From: Paralichthys olivaceus
Taxonomy: Eukaryota; Chordata; Actinopteri; Pleuronectiformes; Paralichthyidae
DNA: 64,000 nt
Assembly (NCBI RefSeq): GCF_024713975.1
Contig: NC_091105.1
Location: 24,139,439 to 24,203,438, forward strand
Direction of reading: 5' to 3'
Both the position numbers and the translations under genes were made by a program. Positions 1 through 12,766 of the stretch are shown piece after piece (within the stretch, counting starts at the first letter, position 1; each line of letters opens with the position of its first letter). The notes under the pieces were generated by a model. The model searched no databases and was not told the DNA's origin. It worked only from the letters and a program-made list of their open reading frames with translations.

Positions 1-119
1 AGCATCATGCAGTGTAAATAGACCCCACACACAATCACCTTAAACACAACAGCAATCTTCAGTCATGCAAATTAGTGGTCTTTAAAACACTAAAACATAC
101 ATGCAGACAAGGTGAATTA

Positions 120-819
<700 letters not shown>

Positions 820-1221
820 TCAATAAGACAAATGTGGGATTGCAATAGTTTGATATGTCTAAAAACCCGTCAGCCTTTGCCAGCCCTCTATAAGGAGGGA
901 CTGTTTGCTTGCTCTCAGTTAGCTTCACAAAAATAAATCGGAGCGCCAACACTAAAGCTAGCTTTTTAACAGTTAGCAACGTGGGCTAGTTAGCTTGATT
1001 AGCAAATGCCGGAGCGTGGCCTAATCAATGTGGCTCGCACACTTCACAATTCTGAATCTGTTCTCCTCCCCAGTCAGTAAGCCGAGTCAGTATACGAAGC
1101 AACAGTCCTCGCTTTTAATACTAACTGGGATGACAAATCCCTAAAAGGGAAAAATAAGTGGTTAGCAGTAAAACTGGCTAACGCTAATCACACACGCTTT
1201 CAACAATGACGCTAGCTGCTC

Positions 1222-1550
1222 AACGTGCTACCGTTCCTCTCGTTCCGTCTTTCGTTGTTTTTTCGAAGGCAGTGTCTTCTTTGCGTTGCTTGGGTTTGGC
1301 AAATTAAATCCTGCTTCACCGATTTTTATTTTTCTTATAAAAATATGTCTGCGTGTGCGCTCTAGCTTTTAGTTTGTTTCATAATAATAAAATGTGTGCC
1401 GAGACTAGCTCCGGAGCACACCCTACGCAGACGGATTACGGGAATGAAAGGAAGGTCGGTAGAGGTTGTTTCACGATTGCGGTCGAAAACTGCTGCGCTT
1501 TCACCACCGAGGCTGACGTCACTCATCTCGCGATGTTTTACATTTGAAGG
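1222..1550 (-). promoter_or_regulatory. pabpc1: pabpc1 promoter and 5' UTR region
   Basis: CpG-richer than the flanking DNA. It holds a full CRE palindrome TGACGTCA at 1514-1521 and a TCTCGCGA element at 1526-1533. On the minus strand an A-rich stretch (about 1345-1222, with runs such as GAAAAATAAAAA and GAAAAAACAA) would fall in or near the 5' UTR. Mammalian PABPC1 mRNA carries an A-rich 5' UTR tract through which the protein represses its own translation; that this stretch does the same is inference. The start site was not determined. Confidence 0.5.
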
Positions 1551-1559
1551 AACGTGTTT

Positions 1560-3533
1560 GGTTTAGGGTCCATGGTCATTTCACTCCACCGTAACACTAT
1601 AGTGTATTCTAATGTGAAGTATGTTCTGCCAAATTAAAAAAAAATGTAACAACTAATTTATTTGTGCTGTTTTGAAATCCATAGTTTTCATGATTATAAT
1701 CGAGGGTTACAAATGTTTTCAGCAAATGATACAATGTACATCAGTAAATATTTAACTTGAATAATTCGTTCATCAAGATCTGATGTGCGATGTGATTGTT
1801 CCATTCATTTCTTTGAGCAGTGTATAAACACAAGTCTTGTTGGTCCAGTCAATCCCTGCAGGTACCACACCAACTCTATCTTAATGTTTCCAGGTTTCCA
1901 GATGTGCCAGGTGCACCCTGTCACCAAAATACGTCTCAAAGGGGCTTCATCATGCAGTTACATTTCTTATAAGAGGCTGTTGTGAGATTACAGATTCATA
2001 CCTACTGGCCACAAGTTATTTAACTTTCCAATGGCTTAATAAGTTGTGGCTATAGGACTTGGGCACCAGGGGGACTCTGTACAGAAGGGATGTGGGTGGA
2101 AACTGTTGTGAAGGTCGTGCACTGCGAGCAGCAGGCATTGTGAGAGAAGTAGTCAACAAACACAGGTGCTGCTAGTGACATGAATGACTGTTCTGTAGAT
2201 ACAGGGCCTTCTTTAATGTGATTAGTTAATGACCTGATTTGATCCACTGTTTCCAATCAAAATGGCTGCTGTGAAAAAGGTCTCTAAGTGCAGGGATAAC
2301 AGAGAGCGAAGAATAACTCCACATTTATAAGTGCTAATACAATTGTGTGCAGACTGAGTGAGGGCAAGGGCACCTGGGAGTTCTGTGGTCGCTATACAGC
2401 CTGTGTTCAGTCATGGTTTGGGATTCATAGATAGTATTCCCCTCACTATCAGGACTAATAGGCAACAACTACAGCCAATCAGCACATAGGATGGGGTTAA
2501 TTAAATTCTATTTTATTTGAATAGTGCCAAATGAGGTTACATTTGGGAAAAAAACAATAAGTTGTGTCCACAATTATCACAAGGCATTCAAGTCAGTTCA
2601 AGACAGTACAAAATTATAGAAAAACCCAACAGTTCCCATAATAAACAAGCACTTTGGCGATTGTGGAGAGAAATAGTGCCTGTTTAATTGGAAGAAACCT
2701 CAGGCAGAACCGAATACAAAGTGGGCCACCATCGACCTCAACCATTTGGGGTAAGCAGAAAAAATGGTGGATGGTAAAGAGAGGGGGGACAGTTGTCAAA
2801 CCTTCAGAGTGGTTGTCATAAAAATAAGTGATATTTATAGTTGTTATCATGTTAATGATAGCAGCAGCAGTTGAATAATAATTTTGGTGCTGTCAGAGTT
2901 GGATAGCGATATAGAGCATTAACAATGGCAGAGGAAAAACAAAGTTAGTGCCATGTAGTAAAACAGATCAATCCTGTCCTTTCTCACATTTTGTGATCAA
3001 GACCTGGTGAAAAAAATGTGTCAACTGTGACCCCCTTTGCTATGTATCTGAGAAAGAAAATACCCCAAATTCATTAGGATGGACAAATAATTGATTCAAA
3101 CAATTCTTCATGAAGTTTTTTCCCCCCAGTAAATAGTCTCTAAATTGGGAAAATATGGCAGACTCGCTAGGTTGGGTATCGTTTGAATTCTATCCATCCC
3201 AATATGATAAACTACAATTACTGCCCTGCTGTAATATGCCTCTGCCAACCAGTGCTTTTTCAGTCTACATACATTTTTTTCCTTGAAATCTAAGTCAGTA
3301 AGTCTTTGAGTACAAAAAACTGGTAAAAATGTTGATAAACTTCCTATATGCCAAAAGCATGTTTTGTGACCTGAGTAGCCATTAGCCAGTTAATTTAATC
3401 ATCACTCAAGAGTTGAAATTCATTAATGCAAATTATAGATTTTTATCATATAAATGTTGCAATCAAAAATCTATCCATTAAGTGCTAGCATAATGGAGCA
3501 AAACAGATGAATCAACAGAAATTGATACTTTTT
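1560..3533. other. Intergenic spacer between pabpc1 promoter and ywhaz 3' end
   Basis: No exon-like sequence was recognised on either strand. The DNA is AT-rich. It contains the diverged repeat at about 2500-2830 and short copies of other repeats (for example around 3240-3290, resembling 7810-7855). The pabpc1 and ywhaz genes lie in tandem here. Confidence 0.6.
2500..2830. repeat. Diverged copy of a common percomorph interspersed repeat
   Basis: It matches the better copy at 33003-33760 in order: a 'TTTTATTTGAATAGTGCCAAAT' type start, the 'AACAGTTCCCA..ATAA' block, 'GCACTTTGGCGA', 'GAAGAAACCTCAGGCAGAACC', then 'GGGCCACCATCGACCTCAACC' in diverged form. Transposon class was not assigned, as neither copy shows a coding region or clear termini. 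Confidence 0.6.
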
Positions 3534-4451
3534 TTTATTTCACTTACATGAAGTTAGACATTTCTCCCAATAAAATTTCTGTACGGAAATTCCAAAAACA
3601 AAAAAACGTTCTTGCATCTCCAGAAACTACTTATCAACATGCAGTTTAGGCAAGTATTGAACAAAAACAAGGAAAATTGAAAAGTCATAAACTAGATAAA
3701 CATTTTTCTTACTGCCGTCTTCTACAAAACAGCAACAACAAGCTTGTGTGTTCTTTTGTTCTTTAAAATTTTTTATACCTCACAAGTGAAAACAGAAATA
3801 CAAAAGCAGGTCACCCAAAAACAGAACAAAATAATAGGAGTATAAAGTTAAGCAACTGACAAATGGAATGTCACCATTGTGTTCCAAAAAACCCTGCCTT
3901 CTCTCAACCGATCCCCATCATTTCCTCCACTGCCCTCAACTCTTAGGTCATTCATGATACCAAGTACACATTAATTGCCGTTGGCTGCTCAGATGTGGCA
4001 AGCCAACACGTGACTTTGTGAAGAAAAAGACCATTATTATGAATAGAATACATACAGTATAACCTTTTTTTGTGTCTAAAAACTCAACCTGCATGCTTCA
4101 TGAGTTGGAAAACTTTCCCACTCTCCCACCACCTCAATAATACAATAGATCTATTGCTCCCCCACACAAAGGTCAGCAGACAGGCAAACAACCCATACAT
4201 TTGAACTTTTCATGTGGACCCACCCACCAAACAATTTAAACTATAACCTTACTCCCAGTTCCCCTTTCTCACAGTTACTACAAAAAAGGAAAACGTAAAC
4301 AGAATAGAGATGAGTGTTGAGACTCCTAAATAGAAAAAAGATGATACGGGTTGGACCATGATAGTGAGGTCTGCTCAGTGTTGATGATCATGATACAAAT
4401 GAGCCAGGATGATAGTAGGCAGACAGGGGGTCGCCTATGCCACCATCTGGC
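3534..4451 (-). other. ywhaz: ywhaz 3' UTR with poly(A) signal
   Basis: A non-coding, AT-rich stretch directly after the ywhaz stop codon. A minus-strand AATAAA (read as TTTATT at 3534-3539) lies about 0.9 kb downstream and is the best candidate cleavage signal. Human YWHAZ also has a long 3' UTR. The exact end is inferred. Confidence 0.5.
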
Positions 4452-7400
4452 TCACTGTTTTGCTTCTTCTTCATCTGCATCAGTCTGGCTATCGGAGTTC
4501 CACAGCTGAGGAAAGACAGAAGAACAAACAAAAAGGAGAATGAGAAGCCGTAAAAGGGAATAAGAGAAGAGGGTCAGGAAGTAAAGAAAAGAGGGAAACA
4601 TACATTAATGGCTACTCTTTAAATGATTGTGATTCATTTAAAAATTGTGAATGGATGAATTTGACTCCTAGTGTGAAGTGCTTGGAGTGGTCGTTATAAG
4701 TATATATCTATATGTAGCTGAAATGAAACTTACTGTCAAGTTGTCTCTCAATAGCTGCATGATAAGCGTACTGTCTTTGTACGATTCTTCACTCAGTTGG
4801 TCCAGCTCGCCAATAGCATCATCAAAAGCCTGCGGGAATTCAAACAAATTTTTGTTTGCCAGAGAAATGATGGCCAAGAACAAGCTGTGCCGTTATGGAG
4901 CAGTAGAATGTGCATGCATTTCAGGTCTTCACAAAATCAGTGCAAGATATCAAAAATTTTTGCATTTGATATTCTCTCAAATAAGAAAAGAAAGTAAAGT
5001 GGTCTTATGTACTTACTTGTTTGGCCAGCTCACAGGCATCCTTAGGTGACTGGTTGATTTCATAGTAGAAAACAGAGAAATTGAGCGCAAGACCAAGGCG
5101 GATTGGGTGTGTGGGCTTCATATCGCGCTTGCTGATGTCAAAGGCCTCAGTGTAGGCCGCCATTGAGTTTTTAATGATGTCTGAAAGGAAACAAAGAGCA
5201 TGAGTACTGTGGACTCTTAAGCATTACAACAAATAGACCTGTACAATGCTAGTGTGTATAAAAAGAGACAAAGGATAGAAAACCCAGAAAAGGAAACACA
5301 CTTAATTGCTATTTAATGATGTATAACAAGCTCAAACCAATGCAATCAGAAATAGGTCAAATAATATTCATGAAGGTTATGCTCAGTTTTTTTCAAAATG
5401 GTTTCAGACAAGTAATTTTGGAGACTGTATTTCGTGGTTCTGTCAATTTTAACTCCATTATACTCTGGCTTATTAAAATTCTTAGCCATCAGTTCACTAA
5501 CTCATATCTTACTGGTTTAATGTGTAGAAAAACAAAGTATAAAATCAAATTGTAGTTTAATGAGGGTTTATGTTAATTTATCTATGTGAAGTTGTCCGCA
5601 AACCAGATTAATTCTCTAGAAGTCACTGCTCCTGGCCAAGAAATAGTCCTGCATACCAAGACAAACAAAAACTATTGTGTGGCTTTCGACATGCCGACTA
5701 ACACTGGTTACGCAACTTTTTAAGTTAATATGGCTCAATGGCAGCTGAGTAGCCTGAGAACTTCTCAATTTCATCTTTGTGACTCCTCACACACAACCTA
5801 GCGATCACATATACACCTATTTCTTTATTAATAATGGTGTTGGTTAATGAATCCGGATGGTTCTGGTCACTTTGACACTGATGTCCTGGCTGTGGGCGCC
5901 TCTTGTTGTGTTTGGCAGGTGATGACACACAAAATGTTGAACATTTTCTCAATTTGTTTAAAAGCGTGCCGTGTTAACTCTGGAGAGAATCAAACAAACA
6001 CAAAGTAAACTTCAGTAGAGTTCAAGTCCTAATAACTTGAGTGTTGGTGCTTATTGATAAACATGGAAAGTGAGCGCAGATCAGTAGGACAGGCTACTGA
6101 CACGGTACAAACCAGCCGCTGCATCTGCTCTTATCCTGAAGCAGCTGCACTAATAATTCTACAGCGCTGGTCCGTAGCAGAAACCCTGTATTCACACTTT
6201 TGTTGCCAGTCTAATTTGACAAACCGCCTCGTTCATATCAACGTTCTCTCCTTAACCTGCATGTCCTTGTAGACATGCAGGTTTTCTTTTTATATACAGT
6301 ATCTTTTAGGAATCGAACAGCAAAAATGTAATTCAAATGTTTTTCACCTGTGAGATTCAAATCTATTATGGGACAGAGTTTATATAGATGTGCTTAATTT
6401 CCTTTAGCTGTCTTCTGGGACTGTATAGAGGTCGTACATTATTGGTTCACATATCATTAAGAAATATCTGTGTTCACCTGCAAAGCTTTCACATGTCTGA
6501 AATGACAGCATGGACTCTCCCCCCTCAGACTGCTTTCTTCTAACATTTTTTTGTAGCGACAAATCAGTGAACAGAGTTAAGTAAATTTAGAAAGAGGTGT
6601 CGACTGACTGATGCTTTTAAAGTTGCTACAGACAAAACCTTTCTGACTGCCAGGTGCATACGGACACTATTGTGATTACTAAGGAGCCAATGTCATGCAT
6701 AATAATTAATAAATATAATTATCACAATCTAGCTTTCCAGCCAGCAAAATTTACAAATAAATGAATGATTTTAAGTTAAACAAAGCTCTAGAAGCCCCCA
6801 CACAGATGGTATAAAAAAAGGAATTAACATAGAGCTTACCATTCCTCTCTTCCTCTGTAGCCACCTCAGCCAAATAACGATAGTAATCGCCTTTCATTTT
6901 CAAATAAAAGACTTTACTTATTGATTTAGAGGCCTTTTTAATGAGATGATTGTCCAAGAGATCCTGTAGCAGAAAACAAACAAATAAAACAGACAGTTAG
7001 AAAAGAAGCACCACCACTGTCCTTATGTTTAAACAACTTTTCTAAAAACACTAAAACAAATCTAAATCCAGTGTGGCTTAATGCATCCCAGGCCTCTGTT
7101 GGTAGTTTAAAAGATTGAATCTCATGACCATTAACAACACGTTCGGGTGCATATGGAACTGTGATCAGATCACTCAAGTTGGATATTAGACACAAGTGTC
7201 AGTTCACTTAACAGTTATACTGACCAGGGGCACCAAAAACTTTTTCATGCTACGTTAAGTTAGAGACGCCTATGTCGAAATTGCAAAGACATTACTCTCA
7301 ATAGATAGAACCAGTAATCAAATATTAGCAGTCTCACCAACACGTCCTTGCAGATATCTTTCAGCTCGTTCTCAATCTTTTCCTTGTATTTATTAACAAT

Positions 7401-7625
7401 GGCAGTCTTCTTTTCGTTGTCAGGTTTCTGCTGGATGCTGGCCACCACACGCCAGGAGGAGCGTCGGGCACCCACCACATTCTTGTAGGCCACTGACAGC
7501 AGATTGCGGGCGTCATCACTTATCTCCTCTTCACTGTCCACTGTAACCTCCTTCATTATAGCAGCCATGTCATCATACCGCTCAGCCTGCTCGGCCAGCT
7601 TGGCCTTCGCCTCAAGACAGCTCAT
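4452..7625 (-). CDS. ywhaz: 14-3-3 family protein at the ywhaz (zeta) position, complete
   Basis: 14-3-3 proteins are dimeric cytosolic adaptors that bind phosphoserine/threonine motifs in kinases, apoptosis factors and transcription factors. Five coding exons on the minus strand: 7625-7338, 6963-6840, 5180-5017, 4829-4734, 4505-4452. All have GT-AG borders and the phases sum to 726 nt (241 aa; family usual 245-248). The ligand groove is intact: [13 protein letters not shown] (residues about 48-60, holding the Lys and Arg of the phosphate pocket), [11 protein letters not shown] (Arg/Tyr pair), [12 protein letters not shown] (Asn) and DNLTLW near the C-terminus. Start choice: the ATG is 9 nt after a clean splice acceptor (exon edge 7634). 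Odd: the N-terminus ([10 protein letters not shown]), the [14 protein letters not shown] stretch and the short tail DADEEEAKQ differ from the very conserved vertebrate zeta, beta and theta proteins. Zeta orthology therefore rests mainly on position next to pabpc1. Confidence 0.93.
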
Positions 7626-7851
7626 GACTGCTCACTGGAAGAAGGAAAAAAAAAATGGGTAAAGAACCACAGATGTCATTTATGTGAGAAGCAAGTGGGT
7701 ATTTTTTAATTTTTTAATTATAGATATTTAAATTAGTACCCAAAATAAATGTGGAGAGCAAAGTCCATTGAAAAAAATGAAAAAAAGAATTACTGTTCTG
7801 TGGTTGTATGCTTCAGCCAACCAGTGCAGTTTCAATCTACATACACTTTTT

Positions 7852-8335
7852 TTTAGCCTAAATGTCCGCTGTGGATCCTGCTGCCTGGAGACGCGTTCAC
7901 CACACATAACTCTTGCCCAAGGAGTACATGACGACGATAGCACTGCAGCTGTTCAGCTATGCTACCAGAACTGTCGATGCGAACGCGCACACTCTTGAGC
8001 GAGAGTTGTGTGTGCGTGTGAACGTTAAGCAGCTCCGGAGTAGGGTAAGAAACTAATGCTAATATACAGCGTATACAGTCATGCACAGCTCCACTATTTC
8101 AAACAAATATATTGTCATGCAGAGTGCGAATGCATGGCACATGGAACACCATTTATCGCAGTTCAAGCAGTCTTCTGCAATATGTATATTGCAGATATTG
8201 ATAATGAGATGACAATAAATCGATTTCGATATATTGTGGAGCCCTAGTTTGAAAAAGTGGTCACCAGTTACTAAAATTGTATTTGGCTGCAATGCTGCTT
8301 ACCCCTGAAACTGTGCTGAAACGTGTTTTGTGGTC
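7852..8335. repeat. Nested MITE remnants in ywhaz 5' intron
   Basis: Outer pieces at 7852-7876 (TTTAGCCTAAATGTCCGCTG) and 8286-8335 (GGCTGCAATGCTG...GTGTTTTGTGG) match the palindromic MITE at 50761-51409. Between them, about 8050-8247 ends in GATTTCGATATATTG..GAGCCCTAG, the terminal type of hAT-like non-autonomous elements (their usual TAGGGCTGCACAATAT end, reversed). The left terminus of the inner piece is lost. Confidence 0.5.
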
Positions 8336-8420
8336 TTTAACTCTTCAACACCCGTTTTTGAAGAAATTTCCTCAAGGTCTCTTGAGATATTGTGTTCACA
8401 AGGACGGACCATTTGAAAAC
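8325..8420. repeat. Interspersed repeat fragment (first of three copies)
   Basis: Shares TTTGAAGAAAT..CCTCAAGGTNTTC, TGAGATAT, GGTTCAC and 'GGACNACC..GAAAACATAA' blocks with 17252-17415, and in reverse orientation with 29689-29910. This is a frequent teleost interspersed repeat; its class is not resolved here. Confidence 0.5.
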
Positions 8421-9693
8421 ATAAATACATATAAACTTACAAGAACAGAGAAATAATATGTGCTTACTCTGGTGTGAATATCAATAAATGCTTCTACTTA
8501 TTCCAACGAATAAAAGCTATAGCACACACCGAAACTACTGTCTCTGAGGCTTGCTGCTCTCTCCAGGAAGTACTTGTACAAGGAAACTGTGACACACACC
8601 ATGGCAGTTCAAAGATATGGGTGATAACATAGCAAGTTAGTGCACTGTACTGACTATATTCAAACTATAAAATGTTTCTTATTTGAAATGTTAAATGTTT
8701 GTTAGCTACACAGGGAGAGGGTGTAGTAGCAACATACAGTTGTATTTAAATTAAATAATTGCTGTAAGACCTGTAAGCATTGGAATTTGAGAAAAATGGA
8801 TATAATGCTATGGCTGTGCTATTAGCCACCCTACTGTACTGTACAGTATTAGCCTAGCGAGTCCCAAAGCAATATTGAGTGTTATAGGGTTGTAAGAGGA
8901 GAAAAGTAATGGACCAGCGGATACAATGTTCACCACTACACCAACGACCTACATACTTTTGACCTATCCAAAATAGCCAACAGGCTTTCACAAAATCAAT
9001 CTAATTAGTTTCCATTCCAGAGAGTATGCAGTTTGACATGTTCAAAATCTGTCCTCAGATAAGGAAAAGCAAGCCAATTCTAACATACGGTATGTACAAA
9101 CGTATCACAAGTTGGGCAACCAAGTAAACAGAAAAAAGAGCCAAGGAATGAACTAATGACAACCTGACAAATACCAGAGGATTTGCCATTTGAACAGATC
9201 AAATGTGGGTTGATTCAGTAAGATCTTAAGGGAAAAAGTACTTCGATGGCTTTCACACACAAGGACCTATGTTAAAATACATTGCAGTTAACAACTTCCG
9301 TTGAATAGTAACCCTGAAGACAAATGCATTAAGTGTGTTAAGTATTCCATTTATAGTGCAGCATTACTATAACCACTCCGACACATTAACACACGCACTG
9401 CTTTAAAACTTGCTTTTGATGATAATTATAATCTAAACGGGATATGGTCAATCAATAAAAATTGTGACATGTTGGACAACGTGACACGTGAACATGATTG
9501 AATAAGACCCACGGTTATATTTCCATCAGTAAATAACTTGTGCAGCAAAAAGTGTAAATAAGAAGTCACGTATGACGGTGCCACTCGACGAAAGAATGCA
9601 AGCTACAGCCACGTGTACAACAGAAAGGACATTTTCTCCAGGGTAAACGTTTCCTTTCTCTCATCAACGCACACACCACACCCATCCCTCTAC

Positions 9694-10550
9694 CTGCGAC
9701 TCGCCAAACAGGAAGTGCGTTCACAGTACCACTATGTCTTACTAATATAGACCCAGAAACCCGTCCAGTACATTGAAAAACTTGGTTGTAACGAGGCGTA
9801 CCATATAGTACACCAATATCAACCTAAACCGCTTCCCCACAGGCCCTCGTGAACACTTGCAAATATGGCGTTGACTATTTCCTGAACCGTCAGCATTCCT
9901 AGCCAAACATCTTTTGTAAATGCTTCCAGCGTTCCATTCGAAAATGAGTCACCAATTCTTGTTGAACTCAACCAGAGACGGTGACACCGCGGTTTGATAT
10001 CGCGACGCAGAACCCATAAAAAGGCGTGCAACTCAGTCGAGCCCGTTCGGAAGCAGTTTAACTCGTCTTTCTATTTTTGTTTGTACACTGATGGACATAA
10101 CATTAGCGAATACAACCGATACTGCGCGAATATCACACACGCTGAACCGGATTTCATTTGATCGCTACCCGCAAAATAACAAACACACTTAGCCAAAGAT
10201 GTCTCATTTCGAATCCAGCCATTAGACATATCCCAAACTGTACCAAAGCTAGACACTGTTCATTGAGCTGATACCTGTCGCCGCTAGTCGGGGGGGGAAA
10301 GGCGCTTCCAATGTCACTATATTTGTTAGAAGGTCTTCCAATAACTCACACAAACATAACAAACCCTTTAAAAGCCCTAAGTGCTCCCATACCTGAGTGC
10401 TAGCAGATAGCAGCGATGTCGGCGTAGCTTGCAACAGCTGACTGTGTCGAGAGGTGAGTGTGCTCCACGGGGTCTCCCTCCAACCACTCCAGGCCAAGGC
10501 AAGGCCCGAGGGGAGGGGTTAGTGGTGACGTCAAACGTTACCGTGACAAC
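9694..10550 (-). promoter_or_regulatory. ywhaz: ywhaz promoter region with candidate alternative 5' UTR exons
   Basis: The CpG density is clearly higher than in flanking DNA. A CRE palindrome TGACGTCA lies at 10526-10533. Three minus-strand CAG|GTA splice donors close possible non-coding first exons at 10393, 10275 and 9694; each could splice to the acceptor at 7634. Mammalian YWHAZ is known to use several alternative first exons, so this is plausible. Start sites are not defined by the sequence alone. Confidence 0.5.
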
Positions 10551-10979
10551 CGAACACAAGGGCCTCTGGACGTTGTAGTCAACCTTCCTGTTCCTGCCCC
10601 AGTCTTTACCAGGAGAAGGGCTCACAAGTGATTGCAAATGATGTAATTAACCTGAGGACATTTTGTTTTTCATGACCAAATAATCGTTGTATTGCAGTTA
10701 CGACATTGTGCCATGGCGTTTCATTCCAGCAAGTAGAGATGTTGGAATCATGTCAGCAAGTTTAATATGGATCTGTAATATACTGACAGATTCAAACACT
10801 GTCTTACTGCAGGAGCTTTCTTAACAGCGAGTGGAACCACCTGAGGAAGCTCTTCACTCACACGCTTCTGAGAGGCTGGAAGAGTATGCTCCTGAAACTT
10901 CAGACCTCAAATTCCTTTCAAGGAATAAAACACCTGAATTACTTTCATAACACATTCACCTGTTCACTCACAAGCGAAA

Positions 10980-11570
10980 TAAAAACAACAGGGTGGCCTC
11001 GGGTCGAATGATTCTCAATACAGTGAAGCCACTTGCTCAGATTCAGCAGCATCACAGAGGCTTGCTGTCAAGGAAAATTACCAGAGACTATCGTATCACA
11101 GAACTCACACTATGATATGGGCACAGAAAAGCTGTTTTGTTGGCTGACTGCTCTGCTCATGTGGGTGATAAAGGTAACGACAAGCAGATTAATTGGGAGA
11201 GGGACTATATCATGATAAAAAAAGCTTACAGAAAGGGATCGTTAACACCTGGTAGACCAGGTTACCTTTTCAAGATTTTCCTGAACAGAAAGTGGAACGA
11301 CTTGAAGTTCTATACTCAGCTTTTGAAAGGTTGTTAGAGCCTCCTCCCTCAACCTCAGGTCTTGGGCTAAGCCCCAGGTGGCCTTTGCGTCTGGTGAGGC
11401 TGTCAAAGCCCTTGGTTGCAACTTGCCCCAGGTCCTATTTGTACATACTATCTGGCAGCTAGATTGTACCTTTGTTATCTAGAGGTCTCGAAAAGCTAGC
11501 TATCAATCACATTAGTGCTGTTCAAAAATATGGTTAAAAACACACACATCGAAGATAGTGACAGTCAATG
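10980..11570. other. Spacer between ywhaz promoter and Tc1 fragment
   Basis: No coding exon was recognised on either strand. This stretch was checked on the minus strand for the missing second znf706 exon and nothing resembling it was seen. Confidence 0.5.
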
Positions 11571-11572
11571 TA

Positions 11573-12500
11573 AAGCCCCAACTCAGAAAAAGTTGGAATG
11601 GTATGGAAAATGCAAATAAAAAAAGACAGCAGTGATTTCTAAATTTAATTTAGACAGTGTGAACACAGGGTATTTTATGTTTTGTCTGCTCAACTGCATT
11701 TTATTTGTAAATATGCATCCAGTGGCAATTTAGGGCTAGTGATGACGTAGAATGATTAAAAGATGAAGTGATTTATCAACAGATGATTGTAATCATGATT
11801 CAGTACAAAAGCAGCATCCAGGAAAGGCCTAGACCTATAACAGCAAAGATGTTTGAGAAAATCATTGAAGTGTTTAAAAGCAGGGTTCCTCAAATAAAGA
11901 TAGGAAAGGATTTGGATATTTCCTTTACAGCGCATAACATTATTAAAAGATTCCAGGAATCTGGAAGAATTTCAGTGTGTAAAGGGCAAGGGAGAGAGCC
12001 TAAGCTGACTAACCGTGCTCTCCGATCCCTCAGACGACACTGCATCAAGAACCGTCATTCATCCATAAGCCATATAATCACATGGGCTCAGGTTTTCTTT
12101 GGCAAACGTTTGTCAAGCACTAAAATACTTAGTTACATCCACAAATGCCAGTTAAAACTTTACTGTGCCAAAAGAAGCCTGATGTTAACCTTGTCCAGAA
12201 GCACCGTCGACTTCTCTGGACTCTAATGCATCTGGGATGAACCATAACACAGTGCAAACGTGTTTTGTTGTCAGAGAATCAGTTTTTCAGGTCATTTATG
12301 AGAGAAATGGACGCTGTGTGCTCCAGACTAAAGATGAAAAGGACAATCCAGACTGTTATCAGCAGCAAGTCCAAAAGCCAGGGTCTGTCATGGTATGGGG
12401 TTGTCTCAGTGCCTCTGGCAAAGGTTACTTACACTTCTGTGATGGCACCATTACTGCCGAAAAGATATGGTGCCATCACAAACGGCACTTTTGAAATCGT
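11573..12500 (+). mobile_element. Truncated Tc1/mariner transposon with broken transposase
   Basis: The 5' leader (CAATTTAGGGCTAGT, GATTGTAATCATGATT, AAAGCAGCATCCAGGAAAGG) and the transposase reading from about 11846 match a Tc1 subfamily widespread in fish. The N-terminal helix-turn-helix region is seen (IIEVFKSRVPQIKIGKDLDIS, AHNIIKRFQESGRISV, LRSLRRHCIKNRHSSIS), followed by part of the catalytic core (KPGSVMVWGCLSASGKGYLHF). The reading frame shifts near 12185-12240 and the sequence ends near 12480, so the C-terminal catalytic part and the 3' inverted repeat are missing. It is inactive. It lies about 270 bp downstream of the znf706 exon. Confidence 0.85.
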
Positions 12501-12766
12501 TGTCAAGTTGTTGTCTAGGCAGTGTAGCTAGCTACAGGGCCAAAGCAATACATACAATGAAGTGATCTTGTGCAGGTGTTGCCTGCATCATGCTTACACA
12601 TGATAAAAACTCTTTAATACATCATTCCATTGAAAAGTCAACAGTTTAATGATTCAGACCAGGATGGCATGAGGCCCTTTTGCCTGAGTGCTATCCTAAG
12701 GTCAGGGTAAATGATACTAGGGTCATTGGAGAATTATTATTTTATGTTCTGCAACTATGCACATAC

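Noticed and set aside
10015..10024. Plus-strand TATA-like CATAAAAAGG in the ywhaz promoter block
   Set aside because: A single AT-rich motif without a plus-strand gene to serve; not enough to call an antisense promoter.
11033..11337. Two overlapping short plus-strand frames near the Tc1 fragment
   Set aside because: No family resemblance, no splice context, and composition like the surrounding spacer.
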